A DNA stretch of 64,000 nucleotides. Origin: Candidatus Heimdallarchaeota archaeon. GTDB lineage: Archaea; Asgardarchaeota; Heimdallarchaeia; JABLTI01. The stretch is from contig JABCTZ010000036.1 of the NCBI GenBank assembly GCA_018238155.1, positions 310,001 through 374,000 of the forward strand, written 5' to 3'. A program made the position numbers and the translations under genes. Of this stretch, positions 55,762 through 63,861 are shown one piece after another (the first letter of the stretch is position 1; every line of letters starts with the position of its first letter). The notes beneath the pieces were generated by a model. That model was given only the letters and a program-made list of their open reading frames with translations, searched no databases and was not told where the DNA came from.

Positions 55762-56796
55762 CTACCTTTTCAGACTAAATGGTTGATAATTCTCTATGTC
55801 TCCTCTGAAGAATTTTCCTGCAGATCGAGCTTGATGTATGATATGTTGTTCAAATGACATATTTTTGTCTGTGTGTTGATTTGTTTCCTTTTGAGTAAAA
55901 GTTTTGATTAATTCTGAAAGGAAATGTTTTTTGAAATCATTCTTAAGCTTACAAAATTGACCTTGTATATCGAAATCATCAGGAGATACCTCAGACTTTC
56001 CTACAAGCCTGAGGATCAATCTATCTACAATTGGTTGTCTAAACTCCTCAATTATATCCAAAACAAAGGATGGTTTCCCGCTTCGGTCAGTATGTAAAAA
56101 ACCGGCATAGGGTTCTAAACCGGCGATTAATACTCCAGAAAGCACTTTCATCGTCAAAATTGCATAAGCATAACTGAGCATGCTATTAATAGGATCCTTG
56201 GGTGGGCGACGATTCCTGTTAGTAAAGGTAAATTCAGCGGGGATTAATTCCTTAAAAGCAGTAAAATAAGCATCTGCTGCTGCACCTTCAAAAGCAAAAA
56301 TACTTTCACGGTGAAAAGTAATTTTACGACTCATTTTTAATGATAAGTCTTTTTCCAAATAGCTTTCCAATTCTTTGCTTTTACTCTTTACTATTGAATT
56401 TGCTCGAACACTTAATTGTCTATTCTTCTGAATTCTTCGCAGAAGATTACGCTTATTTGTTATTGCACCCCTTAGAGCACTAAGAATAAACCTTGTTCCA
56501 ACAGATGATTCATATGCTAAAATCTGCGCTCTTCGTGTTGCTACCGTTCCATGAGCAACATAAGAATGTAAAATTCCAACAGGTTTTCCACCTCGGAAAA
56601 ATAATGCTGGAACACCATTTGCTGTTAACAAATCAATTGCACCTGATGTTAGTGTTGCTTTTGATTCGATAATTAACTGTTCAAGCTTCATTATTGGAAT
56701 ATAATTTTTAGCCAAGTCTTTGGAAGGATAAGTAACATAAAGTCTTTCACCTTCTTTGCCAATCTTAGCCCCATGCTCTGCAATAATAAGTATCAT
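55762..56796 (-). CDS. cas1: CRISPR-associated integrase Cas1
   Basis: Cas1 inserts spacers at the leader end. The metal-binding residues are Glu170 in FAFEGAAADAYF, His235 in YAGFLHTDRSGKPS and Glu250 in LDIIEEFRQP. At 344 residues it has the usual beta-rich N-terminal and helical C-terminal domains. It begins 28 bases downstream of the DUF2797 gene on the same strand, giving the order DUF2797-cas1-cas2-cas4-leader-array. Confidence 0.95.
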   Translation of the reverse strand: MILIIAEHGAKIGKEGERLYVTYPSKDLAKNYIPIMKLEQLIIESKATLTSGAIDLLTANGVPALFFRGGKPVGILHSYVAHGTVATRRAQILAYESSVGTRFILSALRGAITNKRNLLRRIQKNRQLSVRANSIVKSKSKELESYLEKDLSLKMSRKITFHRESIFAFEGAAADAYFTAFKELIPAEFTFTNRNRRPPKDPINSMLSYAYAILTMKVLSGVLIAGLEPYAGFLHTDRSGKPSFVLDIIEEFRQPIVDRLILRLVGKSEVSPDDFDIQGQFCKLKNDFKKHFLSELIKTFTQKETNQHTDKNMSFEQHIIHQARSAGKFFRGDIENYQPFSLKR

Positions 56797-56824
56797 TTCT
56801 TACACCACATCTCCTCTAACTCAG

Positions 56825-57742
56825 TTAATCTGTTGTTAGAACCTCCAAGCCTTTCAAATGAGAAAGGTTGTATGCATAAACAACTTCTTCTGAAGTTTGT
56901 TGCTCTACAGGTTGCACTAGCACAATATTTCCACGAGAATAGACCACTTCACCGGCAAGCGTATTTGGGAATGAAACAGTTTTAATTTTGCGATTAGTTC
57001 CTATTTGCCCCCAAGTATCAAGTAAGTCTATATTGGTAATTTTACAATCAGGATAAAGTTCCAGTAATTGCTCCGCATAATCATAGAGTGAAACTATTTC
57101 AGAGGTTTTTTCATAGTTCGTTAGTAATTGTATCTTATCAGCAAAAGTAAGGAAAGTAGTTAGATGAAGCTGGTCAGCAATCATTGCTTCAGCAGCAAGA
57201 ACATTTTCTAAAGAACTAAATTTTGAGAGCACTAATGCTTCATCTAATCCTTGTTCAATTAAACGATAATATTTACCTTCACTTCTTCTACAATTGCTTA
57301 TCCCAACTTTGATTTTATTACCAAATCGACCAAGATAAAGATAATGATCACTATAGCATCTTGCATGCTTCCAAGCTAGTTGACAAGGATAACTTTCAAG
57401 AGTACACTTGACATCGAAAGGTTTACCTGGACCCTCGAAAATACACCTTTGACATTTATATATCAATGAATCTCTACAGAGATCACATATTGCATCTCGA
57501 GTTGCACGTGGTATAATTTCATCACAATACGAGCATCGCTTCAAACCAAACTCTAAGAAGAGAGTTCCATCTAAAGGTATGGTATAACTAAGTCCATCAC
57601 CTTGATCAACCAAAAGTTGCAAAGATTTAGACCCAACACCAAGCTTCCACAAATATCGTCGAATTATTGGTGAGTCACTTACACATATTTCTTCTCTAGA
57701 AGAAAGAACACGGTTATTTGATATTTTCCCTTTGATAATCAC
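56825..57742 (-). CDS. DUF2797 protein with zinc fingers, linked to cas1
   Basis: The N-terminal part holds clustered Cys pairs (RCSYC, AICDLCRD, KCQRC, with YPCQLAWKHARC further on), likely zinc ligands. HYLYLGRFGNKIKVGISNCR then follows, the central DUF2797 motif (VYLA...KVGIT), and RLIEQG and SLENVLAAEAMIADQL follow it. The Tyr...Gly...Arg...Glu spacing recalls a GIY-YIG nuclease core, an analogy by eye. A C-terminal beta region closes the chain. A TTG at 57787 extends the frame, but it lies in a palindrome; the GTG at 57742, after GGTG, is preferred. DUF2797 is usually not a Cas family, so its place directly before cas1 on the same strand is notable. Confidence 0.75.
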   Translation of the reverse strand: MIIKGKISNNRVLSSREEICVSDSPIIRRYLWKLGVGSKSLQLLVDQGDGLSYTIPLDGTLFLEFGLKRCSYCDEIIPRATRDAICDLCRDSLIYKCQRCIFEGPGKPFDVKCTLESYPCQLAWKHARCYSDHYLYLGRFGNKIKVGISNCRRSEGKYYRLIEQGLDEALVLSKFSSLENVLAAEAMIADQLHLTTFLTFADKIQLLTNYEKTSEIVSLYDYAEQLLELYPDCKITNIDLLDTWGQIGTNRKIKTVSFPNTLAGEVVYSRGNIVLVQPVEQQTSEEVVYAYNLSHLKGLEVLTTD

Positions 57743-57779
57743 TTTGCTAACACCAAGTGATGTATAACAATGAAAATTA

Positions 57780-58005
57780 AAGAACAAGTTCTTCCAAAAA
57801 AAAGGCTTTTGAAAAATGATTTAAAAATTAAACAACTGTTTTAAAGGGTTGTTTTCATCTTTCAAGGACGGAGAATAGTCCTTAGTACACTTCTTGATCG
57901 AAAATACCAAACAGTAAAGAATAAATTCAGAATAGACAATGTAAACTGACAAGATAGAGATGTTACACGTTAGTCTATCTAGTAGAAGAACAAGTTTCTT
58001 CTACT
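57780..58005. promoter_or_regulatory. Divergent promoter with three inverted repeats
   Basis: Between the DUF2797 gene and the 58036 gene lie three inverted repeats. AAGAAC-AA-GTTCTT is at 57780-57793. AAGGAC-GGAGAATA-GTCCTT is at 57864-57883. AGTAGAAGAA-CAAGT-TTCTTCTACT is at 57981-58005, a perfect 10-bp stem. The first and third share the core AAGAACAAGTT(T)CTT. They flank both transcription starts, as expected for operators of one regulator, and nothing else is seen in the region. Confidence 0.55.
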
Positions 58006-58035
58006 CACTATTTTATCTATTGAAAGGAAGAGGAA

Positions 58036-59595
58036 ATGTTGACAGGATATACACAAATACGATATAGCTGGTATATTCCTTTACCACAAATATTTACACA
58101 TGATACTTTAATAAATCAAGATTTTAGATGGATTATGAAGAATAACTTATCAAGTGAAGAAATTAAGACAAATCAAGCAATTATTAGAAATTTTGGAAAA
58201 TTACGTTTTGATAAGACAATGACTTTTCCACTTGTATCTCAAGATAATCAAGTTAGAACCTTTAAAGAAATTCCGTTTTCGCCCCTATGTTTCACTTCAA
58301 CAGAACAGAAAAAAACCGTTTTTGAATTTTGTAATTCACATTCGGAAAGTACTCAAACTGATATGAAAATTGAATCAGTCAAATTCTCAATTCAATTATA
58401 TCCAATTGGTTTTGGAGTAATTATTGCATATGTTAACTTTAGAGAAATAATTGAACCAGAAATAATTAATCATTTTGTTGATAAACTTAAATGTGGTAGA
58501 AAAAAGAAATCAATGACAAAATATGCTCATTACCTTAAAAAGCAGTTATTGAAAAGCCTTTTTCAAGAAAAAGAAATAGCCAATATTAGAACTGTTTGTC
58601 AAGGACCAAAGATTAGAGTAAACTTTATTGATCAATGTTTTTCCGAACAGAAATTTAATGACTATGCCAAAAAAATACTTGGCACTAAAAACTCTGAAAC
58701 AAAAATCCTTTTTAGATTTAATAAGAAAACAGATGATTTAACTGCTTTTTATAAAAAGGGGCTCGTGGTCTTTTCTAGCATGGACCTTTCTAGAGGAAGA
58801 AGAAGTTATTTTAGAAAAAACCTTGATTTTATAATGGATGTTTTTTATGGTGCAAATTTTCTTCTTCCGTTGATACCTTCAATAATTACTAAAGCTGATA
58901 GCATAAATAGATATGGCAAAATGAAAAAACTAATCTCTACTATCTTTTTAACGCTTAATCCACAAATATTAGAATCCAAAAATGAGCTTGATTCACTTCT
59001 TCCTACTGCAGGTTTACGATTGTGGTTTAGACTTTTTAATAAAATATTTCATTATACAGAAAATTACTCCCTGCATCTTGAAAAGATAATTGCACAAATA
59101 AATGAAATGCGTGTGGATAAATGGTATGAGCTTATTACTTCATCATTAAAGGAGAACATACCCATTGTTTCAGATCTCTTATTAAAAGATTTCAAAAAAC
59201 AAAACTATTCGATTAGAGAAATAATTACTCCAAAAATACAATTAGATGAAAGGAACAAAGAAATAATTGACTTTATGCTAGAAAGAATAACAGCTGATTT
59301 TACGAGTCGTTTTGGCTTTAATAGAAACACTCAGTTATCAAAGGATAAATTAGGATTTTGTACACTGAATGTCATTGAAAGAACTTTAGGCATTACAGGA
59401 AGAAAACATATGGAATTCAAAAATAGATTAGATCTACTTAGTAGAGTAGGTTTATTAGAAGCTGAAGCTTACAGAGGTCCTGGTTCAAGAAAAGATAGTG
59501 TGCAATATAGAGCATCACCTAGCCATCCTTATGTAGACACACATTTGAGAGTAAAATTAGCAAAAGAATCAATATCTGAACTCAAACTAAGATAG
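58036..59595 (+). CDS. Unrecognised 519-aa protein in CRISPR locus, winged-helix-like C-terminus
   Basis: I do not recognise this protein. The first about 150 residues are strand-rich (RYSWYIPLPQIF, FSIQLYPIGFGVIIAYVNFR). The middle is alpha/beta and Lys-rich with a hydrophobic stretch FYGANFLLPLIPS near 275. The C-terminal about 90 residues (TLNVIERTLGITGR then NRLDLLSRVGLLEAEAYRG) look like a winged helix that could bind DNA. There is no signal peptide or reliable TM. It starts behind GGAAGAGG, is read divergently from DUF2797-cas1, and is followed after 336 bases by the cas8 region. It might be a locus regulator or a new effector component; a Cas6 role is possible but no glycine-rich loop is evident. 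Confidence 0.55.
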   Translation: MLTGYTQIRYSWYIPLPQIFTHDTLINQDFRWIMKNNLSSEEIKTNQAIIRNFGKLRFDKTMTFPLVSQDNQVRTFKEIPFSPLCFTSTEQKKTVFEFCNSHSESTQTDMKIESVKFSIQLYPIGFGVIIAYVNFREIIEPEIINHFVDKLKCGRKKKSMTKYAHYLKKQLLKSLFQEKEIANIRTVCQGPKIRVNFIDQCFSEQKFNDYAKKILGTKNSETKILFRFNKKTDDLTAFYKKGLVVFSSMDLSRGRRSYFRKNLDFIMDVFYGANFLLPLIPSIITKADSINRYGKMKKLISTIFLTLNPQILESKNELDSLLPTAGLRLWFRLFNKIFHYTENYSLHLEKIIAQINEMRVDKWYELITSSLKENIPIVSDLLLKDFKKQNYSIREIITPKIQLDERNKEIIDFMLERITADFTSRFGFNRNTQLSKDKLGFCTLNVIERTLGITGRKHMEFKNRLDLLSRVGLLEAEAYRGPGSRKDSVQYRASPSHPYVDTHLRVKLAKESISELKLR

Positions 59596-59654
59596 AAAAT
59601 AAGATTCCTCCTCGTTTAAAATGAGGAAACCTGCTGTCAAATCAAATGGTTTCT

Positions 59655-59706
59655 CTAAATAGCTATTTAGCGTTAATCTTTAGCAGTATGGGAATAGTTT
59701 ATATAA
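59655..59706 (+). promoter_or_regulatory. Palindromic operator and TATA box of the cas8 operon
   Basis: CTAAATAGCTATTTAG (59655-59670) is a perfect 16-bp palindrome; TTTATATAA (59698-59706) follows 27 bases later as a TATA box about 93 bases before the ATG at 59799. The palindrome upstream of TATA fits a regulator of the effector genes. A weaker TTCCTC/GAGGAA stem near 59615 ends the preceding gene. Confidence 0.5.
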
Positions 59707-59798
59707 TGAAATGTTAAAAGTAGTTACAATATAAAAACAAATAAGAAATAAATTGATACTAATTGTTTCTTGGAAATAGGAATAAAGAAGTTAATATT

Positions 59799-59931
59799 AT
59801 GAAAACTGCATCATTATTCGATTTCACTGGAAATGCATTCGTCACTATACTGGAATAGCGACAATATGTGCGCTATTTAACAAAGAGAGTTTACAGGATT
59901 AAATATCGATGATCATAATGTCACATTAACT
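59799..59931 (+). pseudogene. Displaced 5' end of cas8 (two apparent frameshifts)
   Basis: From the ATG at 59799 the frame reads MKTASLFDFTGNAFVTILE and stops at 59856. From about 59852 another frame reads GIATICALFNKESLQD and stops at 59900. From 59902 a third frame reads NIDDHNVTLTLF and continues into the long ORF. Each step equals the loss of one base; adding one base near 59850 and one in the GATTAAAT stretch joins them. The joined sequence resembles the N-terminus of Cas8 proteins (TGNxFV...GxAxIxAL). Either the gene is broken or the sequence carries two single-base errors. Confidence 0.7.
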
Positions 59932-61626
59932 TTGTTTATGATATCTACTCTGAAAAACGATGGAGAGCAACTATTTATGATTCTTAAAACTATAATGGAA
60001 ATCGGTAAGTCAATCAAGGAAGATGTTACAGATACTTTAGAAGAATTACAACGCCACTCCCCTAATTTAGGATCTGATATTATTCATTACATAAGAGAAG
60101 AGTATGGTTATTCAAAGAAGTGCAAAAATTATATTGTTGTAAAAATAGCAATTAACCCCTTCATTTCTAGGCTAAATGAATTCCTAGATAAATGTAGCAG
60201 AAACACAAATCTAACAGAATTAATCTCAGATGATTTGATAAAAATCAAATTGAATAAAAATAAACGACAAGAGATATTTGAGAGATTATACTCAAAAGTT
60301 GATCCAAATCTCATTATCGACTTGCAGCAAAAGGCAATTAAAGTTGAATTAAGAGATTTTGACTATAATGAATTTGATGATATAAAACTGTTGTTAGGAA
60401 ATCAGCATGGAACAACAATCTTTTATTCACCAGTCATGTATCAATCAGTTTCAAAAAGTTTAGTAACCGAGTTACCTATGTGGAAAATCAAACTCAGTAC
60501 AGAGGATAAAGTAAATTCTAGCTTTTTCGATAAACTTCCAACAATCACTGAGTATAATACAATAACTAAAATATCAAGTGAATGCATAAGGAAGGTGTTT
60601 ATCTCTGATATTTTTCTATCTGTAATAAATGATTATCTAAAGGATATAGGGCTTAAAAGTTCGAAGTATTACATAGTCTTTCTACTTGGAAAAGGTAATC
60701 TCCAAGAAGTTAAAGATTATCCTTATGAAATTGAATCATTTGTTGATTATTACAATTCCAAAATTTCAGGTACTGATGAAGGTCCGCGAGGTTTGTGTGA
60801 ACTATGCTTAGAAAAGAAGCCTGTTATACCTGGTCCTAAATCTAAGATTGGATTCTATACTGATGATCCAAAGGGAAATGTTCCTATCCACCTTAACAAT
60901 ACTTACACAATATGCAAAGAATGTAATTCTTATCTTATTGCAGGACGTAATTTCATAAAAAGTAACTTACGATTTAAGCTAGCAAATCGTGGTACTAAAA
61001 GGAAACCCAAAAATCCATTGTTTGCTTATTTTATTCCATACACAGATGATAATGATAATTTGTCAGAAATTTTGAATTTCTTTAAAATACTGGAAAAGAA
61101 GGATAAAGAGGGATTAGAAGGATTAGTTCGAAAAGAAATCATTACAAATGAATTTCTGTATGTAATGGAATCTCGAATGAATGAGGATGATCATCGAATA
61201 ATACAAGATAGTTTAGATTTTCTTATGATTCCATTCAAGTTACATTTCTCTTTACTAATAATCATCTTTTATCATCCGGAAGGACAAGCTAGTTCCTTCC
61301 ATAGCGTGAAGAGGATAATATATTTGAATTCAAATGATATTGACAGAATAAATAATGCTTATAAAAAATTGAAAGATAGAAATAGAACATTTTCTCTTAA
61401 ATCCCTTTTCTACCTATTTGGAGAGTATAAAATAGAGAAGTATATCTTATCGTTTCTGGAACTACGCAAGATGAATAAGCGTATACTATATAAAGATGCA
61501 TACATGATGCTGAAAAGGGGTTTCTTGAGAGATGCTTTAAATCCCGATAAAACATCAACTATAAGACCTACAATGTTTACTTTTACATCATTTTTATACT
61601 TGCTTAAGGAGTTGAAACTATTATGA
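59932..61626 (+). CDS. cas8b: Type I-B Cas8 large subunit (Cas8b/Csh1-like)
   Basis: The large subunit of Cascade recognises the PAM and recruits Cas3. A zinc finger typical of Csh1/CxxC-CxxC Cas8 proteins lies near residues 293-340: RGLCELCLEKK, then IGFYTDDPKG, then TICKECNSYLIAGRNFI, then FAYFIPYTDDND, the order seen in Csh1 (CxxC, FYTxD, CxxC, YxIP). The ATG at 59932 is probably not the real start; the gene seems to begin at 59799, with two frameshifts between. Its stop overlaps the next gene by 4 bases. Expression of a full protein would need the frameshifts to be artefacts or suppressed. Confidence 0.75.
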   Translation: MFMISTLKNDGEQLFMILKTIMEIGKSIKEDVTDTLEELQRHSPNLGSDIIHYIREEYGYSKKCKNYIVVKIAINPFISRLNEFLDKCSRNTNLTELISDDLIKIKLNKNKRQEIFERLYSKVDPNLIIDLQQKAIKVELRDFDYNEFDDIKLLLGNQHGTTIFYSPVMYQSVSKSLVTELPMWKIKLSTEDKVNSSFFDKLPTITEYNTITKISSECIRKVFISDIFLSVINDYLKDIGLKSSKYYIVFLLGKGNLQEVKDYPYEIESFVDYYNSKISGTDEGPRGLCELCLEKKPVIPGPKSKIGFYTDDPKGNVPIHLNNTYTICKECNSYLIAGRNFIKSNLRFKLANRGTKRKPKNPLFAYFIPYTDDNDNLSEILNFFKILEKKDKEGLEGLVRKEIITNEFLYVMESRMNEDDHRIIQDSLDFLMIPFKLHFSLLIIIFYHPEGQASSFHSVKRIIYLNSNDIDRINNAYKKLKDRNRTFSLKSLFYLFGEYKIEKYILSFLELRKMNKRILYKDAYMMLKRGFLRDALNPDKTSTIRPTMFTFTSFLYLLKELKLL

Positions 61627-62921
61627 AAAAGGAGTCGAAACTACAACTACTAGGATCATTAGCAAGTAAATTGCAGAGCTTGGAGGATATAATACGTTCT
61701 AAGGTTATTACAAAGAATCTTTATAGTTTGCTCAAGATGGTTGAAATGGTAGAACGAGATCCCATAAAGATCGAAACAGTAACCAATTTCTTGGAAAAGA
61801 GGTTAAACAATCATTTTCCAAATAGAGCCATCAAAGTTCTTGAAAACAAATTAGAAAGGGAAATTTTAGATGATCTTGAAAAGCAAAAATTAAAAAAGCA
61901 AATCATTAGTGTAAAACGTTCTTACAAGCTTATAACTAAAATCAAAAATGATGATTTACTAACATTTAATTATACGCCTTTTTTTGATTTCATCATCGGT
62001 TATGATAATCTTTCAGAAAACAAGAAATTTCTGTTAAATGGTGATGGTGAGTCTTGGATAGAGAGATGGCATAGTTATCCCTATCTAAAAGAAAATCCTA
62101 ATAATTTCGTAGTTTTTTGTTTAGGTAGATACTATTCTCTTATGAGTATGAAGCAAATCGATAAGCTAACTGAAACTATTCTCTTAAGGAAAAGCACTAG
62201 TTGGTATAAAAACCTAAACTTTAGCAAACTGCTGAAAATCTTTGCTGAAATCACTAAAGCAGGAGCTCTCATTTCTCTGAATGAGAGTAAAGAGAAGGAA
62301 AAAGAGGAAAACAGTAATGAGAGTTCTAAAGAACACAATCTAATCCCTTTTAGGAGATTTAGACAATTTATTGAGTATTATTTACTTACTGAATATTTTG
62401 AAAATAACAATCAAGGATTTGATCAAAACATAAATACATTTCTATTTGGTGCAGGATTTTTTCTACAGAAAAAACCAGAAAAAGTCGATTTGAAAATTTC
62501 AACCATTTTAGAAATGGTTAAGTGGGATAAACCCAATCAAATAGCTGGATTCCTACTTGGCAAGTTGTTCTCTATATACTCCTATTCTGAGTTTGAGGAT
62601 TTAAATACTCGTTCCTACAAGAAGTTAGCTAAAAAAATTCAACTAGCTGAAATAGGCAATCACCCAGAAATAATGTCTTACATTTTTATGATTGCTTTCA
62701 GAATACTTGCGAAAAAAGATGCAAAGATGGAAAAGGAAACCAAAGGGACGAATAAGAACCATTGGTTATATACAAATGTAAAATACCTAAGTCATATCGA
62801 ATATTACATGAAACTCGTAATAAAAAATGACCTTCTCGAAAATATGAATGATAAATACGAAGATGCATTAACGTTTATGACAGGTTATCAATACTATAAA
62901 AAGAGTGATGAAAATGACTGA
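61623..62921 (+). CDS. Cas8-companion helical protein in type I-B effector operon
   Basis: This is a 432-residue, mostly helical protein between cas8 and cas7. Its end (IAGFLLGKLFSIYSYSEF, HIEYYMKLVIKN, DALTFMTGYQYYK) recalls the C-terminal helical part of Csh1 proteins, which ends with an E..F...GY pattern. It could therefore be a split-off Cas8 C-terminus or a small-subunit (Cas11)-like protein. Residues 115-150 have FDFIIGYDNLSENKKFLLNG. A Lys/Glu/Ser-rich stretch (ESKEKEKEENSNESSKEHN) is likely a disordered linker near residue 225. It overlaps cas8 by 4 bases and cas7 by 14, so all are co-translated. Confidence 0.6.
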   Translation: MKKESKLQLLGSLASKLQSLEDIIRSKVITKNLYSLLKMVEMVERDPIKIETVTNFLEKRLNNHFPNRAIKVLENKLEREILDDLEKQKLKKQIISVKRSYKLITKIKNDDLLTFNYTPFFDFIIGYDNLSENKKFLLNGDGESWIERWHSYPYLKENPNNFVVFCLGRYYSLMSMKQIDKLTETILLRKSTSWYKNLNFSKLLKIFAEITKAGALISLNESKEKEKEENSNESSKEHNLIPFRRFRQFIEYYLLTEYFENNNQGFDQNINTFLFGAGFFLQKKPEKVDLKISTILEMVKWDKPNQIAGFLLGKLFSIYSYSEFEDLNTRSYKKLAKKIQLAEIGNHPEIMSYIFMIAFRILAKKDAKMEKETKGTNKNHWLYTNVKYLSHIEYYMKLVIKNDLLENMNDKYEDALTFMTGYQYYKKSDEND

Positions 62922-63861
62922 AAAAGACAATGAAAAAATAATTGAAAAAAGAAAGGAATTAATCTTTCTATATTCTGTTAAGGATGCAAATCCAAATGGC
63001 GACCCAGATGACGAGAACCGTCCTAGGACTGATCTTAATGGATATAACATCGTTTCTGATGTACGGTTAAAACGAACAATTCGAGATTATCTCATTGATA
63101 ACGGTGAATCAGTAATAATAAGACGAAAATACACAAATGAAAATAAAGTCAAGAATATTGAAGGTCTTATTACTGATTTTCTTCAGAAAGAAATTACACG
63201 TGAAAAGATTCTAGATAAAATACCAAAGGAATTTATTGATGTGAGATTATTTGGCTTAATGGCAGCAGTAGAAAATGCCAGTTGTGCTATTACAGGACCT
63301 GTCCAATTTGCCATCGGAAAGTCTTTGAATATTCCCGATATATCAACTCATTCAATAACTTCGGTAATGGCTGCAGGTACTGGTAAAGGTGGTGGAGCTA
63401 TGGGTTCATTCCATGTAGTTGATTACTCTCTGATTGCATTCGAAGGAGTTGTATGTCCAAATTTAGCAAAGATATCAAAGTTAACTCATAGTGATGTCTG
63501 TAAGCTCTTTAAAGCGATCTGGATGGGAACAAAGACAATTAATACAAGAAGCAAATTTAATCATATACCTCAATTGCTTATTTCTGTTAATTCAAATAAT
63601 AGTGAATTCCTTATTGGGGATTTAGCTTATCGATTAAAAATCGATGGAGAAAAACCGAACTTTAGAATTAAGCTTGATGATTTCATCAGTCGCATAAGTA
63701 AATTCGCTGAAGATGGAAAATCACAAATCGAATCAATAAGTTATTGCCAAGATCCTGATCTAATATTAAGTTTTGATGGAAAAGAAGATACTTTCGAAAA
63801 TATTATAGCTAAAATAAAAATTCCTGTCGAAAAAATGACTTTTAACTGTGGTGCTAAGTAA
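62908..63861 (+). CDS. cas7: Type I-B Cas7 (Csh2)
   Basis: Cas7 forms the crRNA-binding backbone. The Csh2 motif DANPNGDPDDENRPRTD followed by SDVRLKRTIRDYL is unmistakable, and FGLMAAVENASCAITGPVQF and a Gly-rich loop (GKGGGAMGSF) follow. The length is about 317 residues. It starts at ATG 62908 (or 62914) inside the end of the upstream gene and its stop overlaps the apparent cas5 start. This assigns the locus to type I-B. Confidence 0.93.
   Translation: MKMTEKDNEKIIEKRKELIFLYSVKDANPNGDPDDENRPRTDLNGYNIVSDVRLKRTIRDYLIDNGESVIIRRKYTNENKVKNIEGLITDFLQKEITREKILDKIPKEFIDVRLFGLMAAVENASCAITGPVQFAIGKSLNIPDISTHSITSVMAAGTGKGGGAMGSFHVVDYSLIAFEGVVCPNLAKISKLTHSDVCKLFKAIWMGTKTINTRSKFNHIPQLLISVNSNNSEFLIGDLAYRLKIDGEKPNFRIKLDDFISRISKFAEDGKSQIESISYCQDPDLILSFDGKEDTFENIIAKIKIPVEKMTFNCGAK

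Noticed and set aside
59678..59686. Nine-base match of the region next to the solitary repeat (TCTTTAGCA) upstream of the cas8 TATA box, as a crRNA-like target
   Set aside because: The match is not in the seed next to the repeat and nine bases occur by chance in AT-rich DNA of this length.
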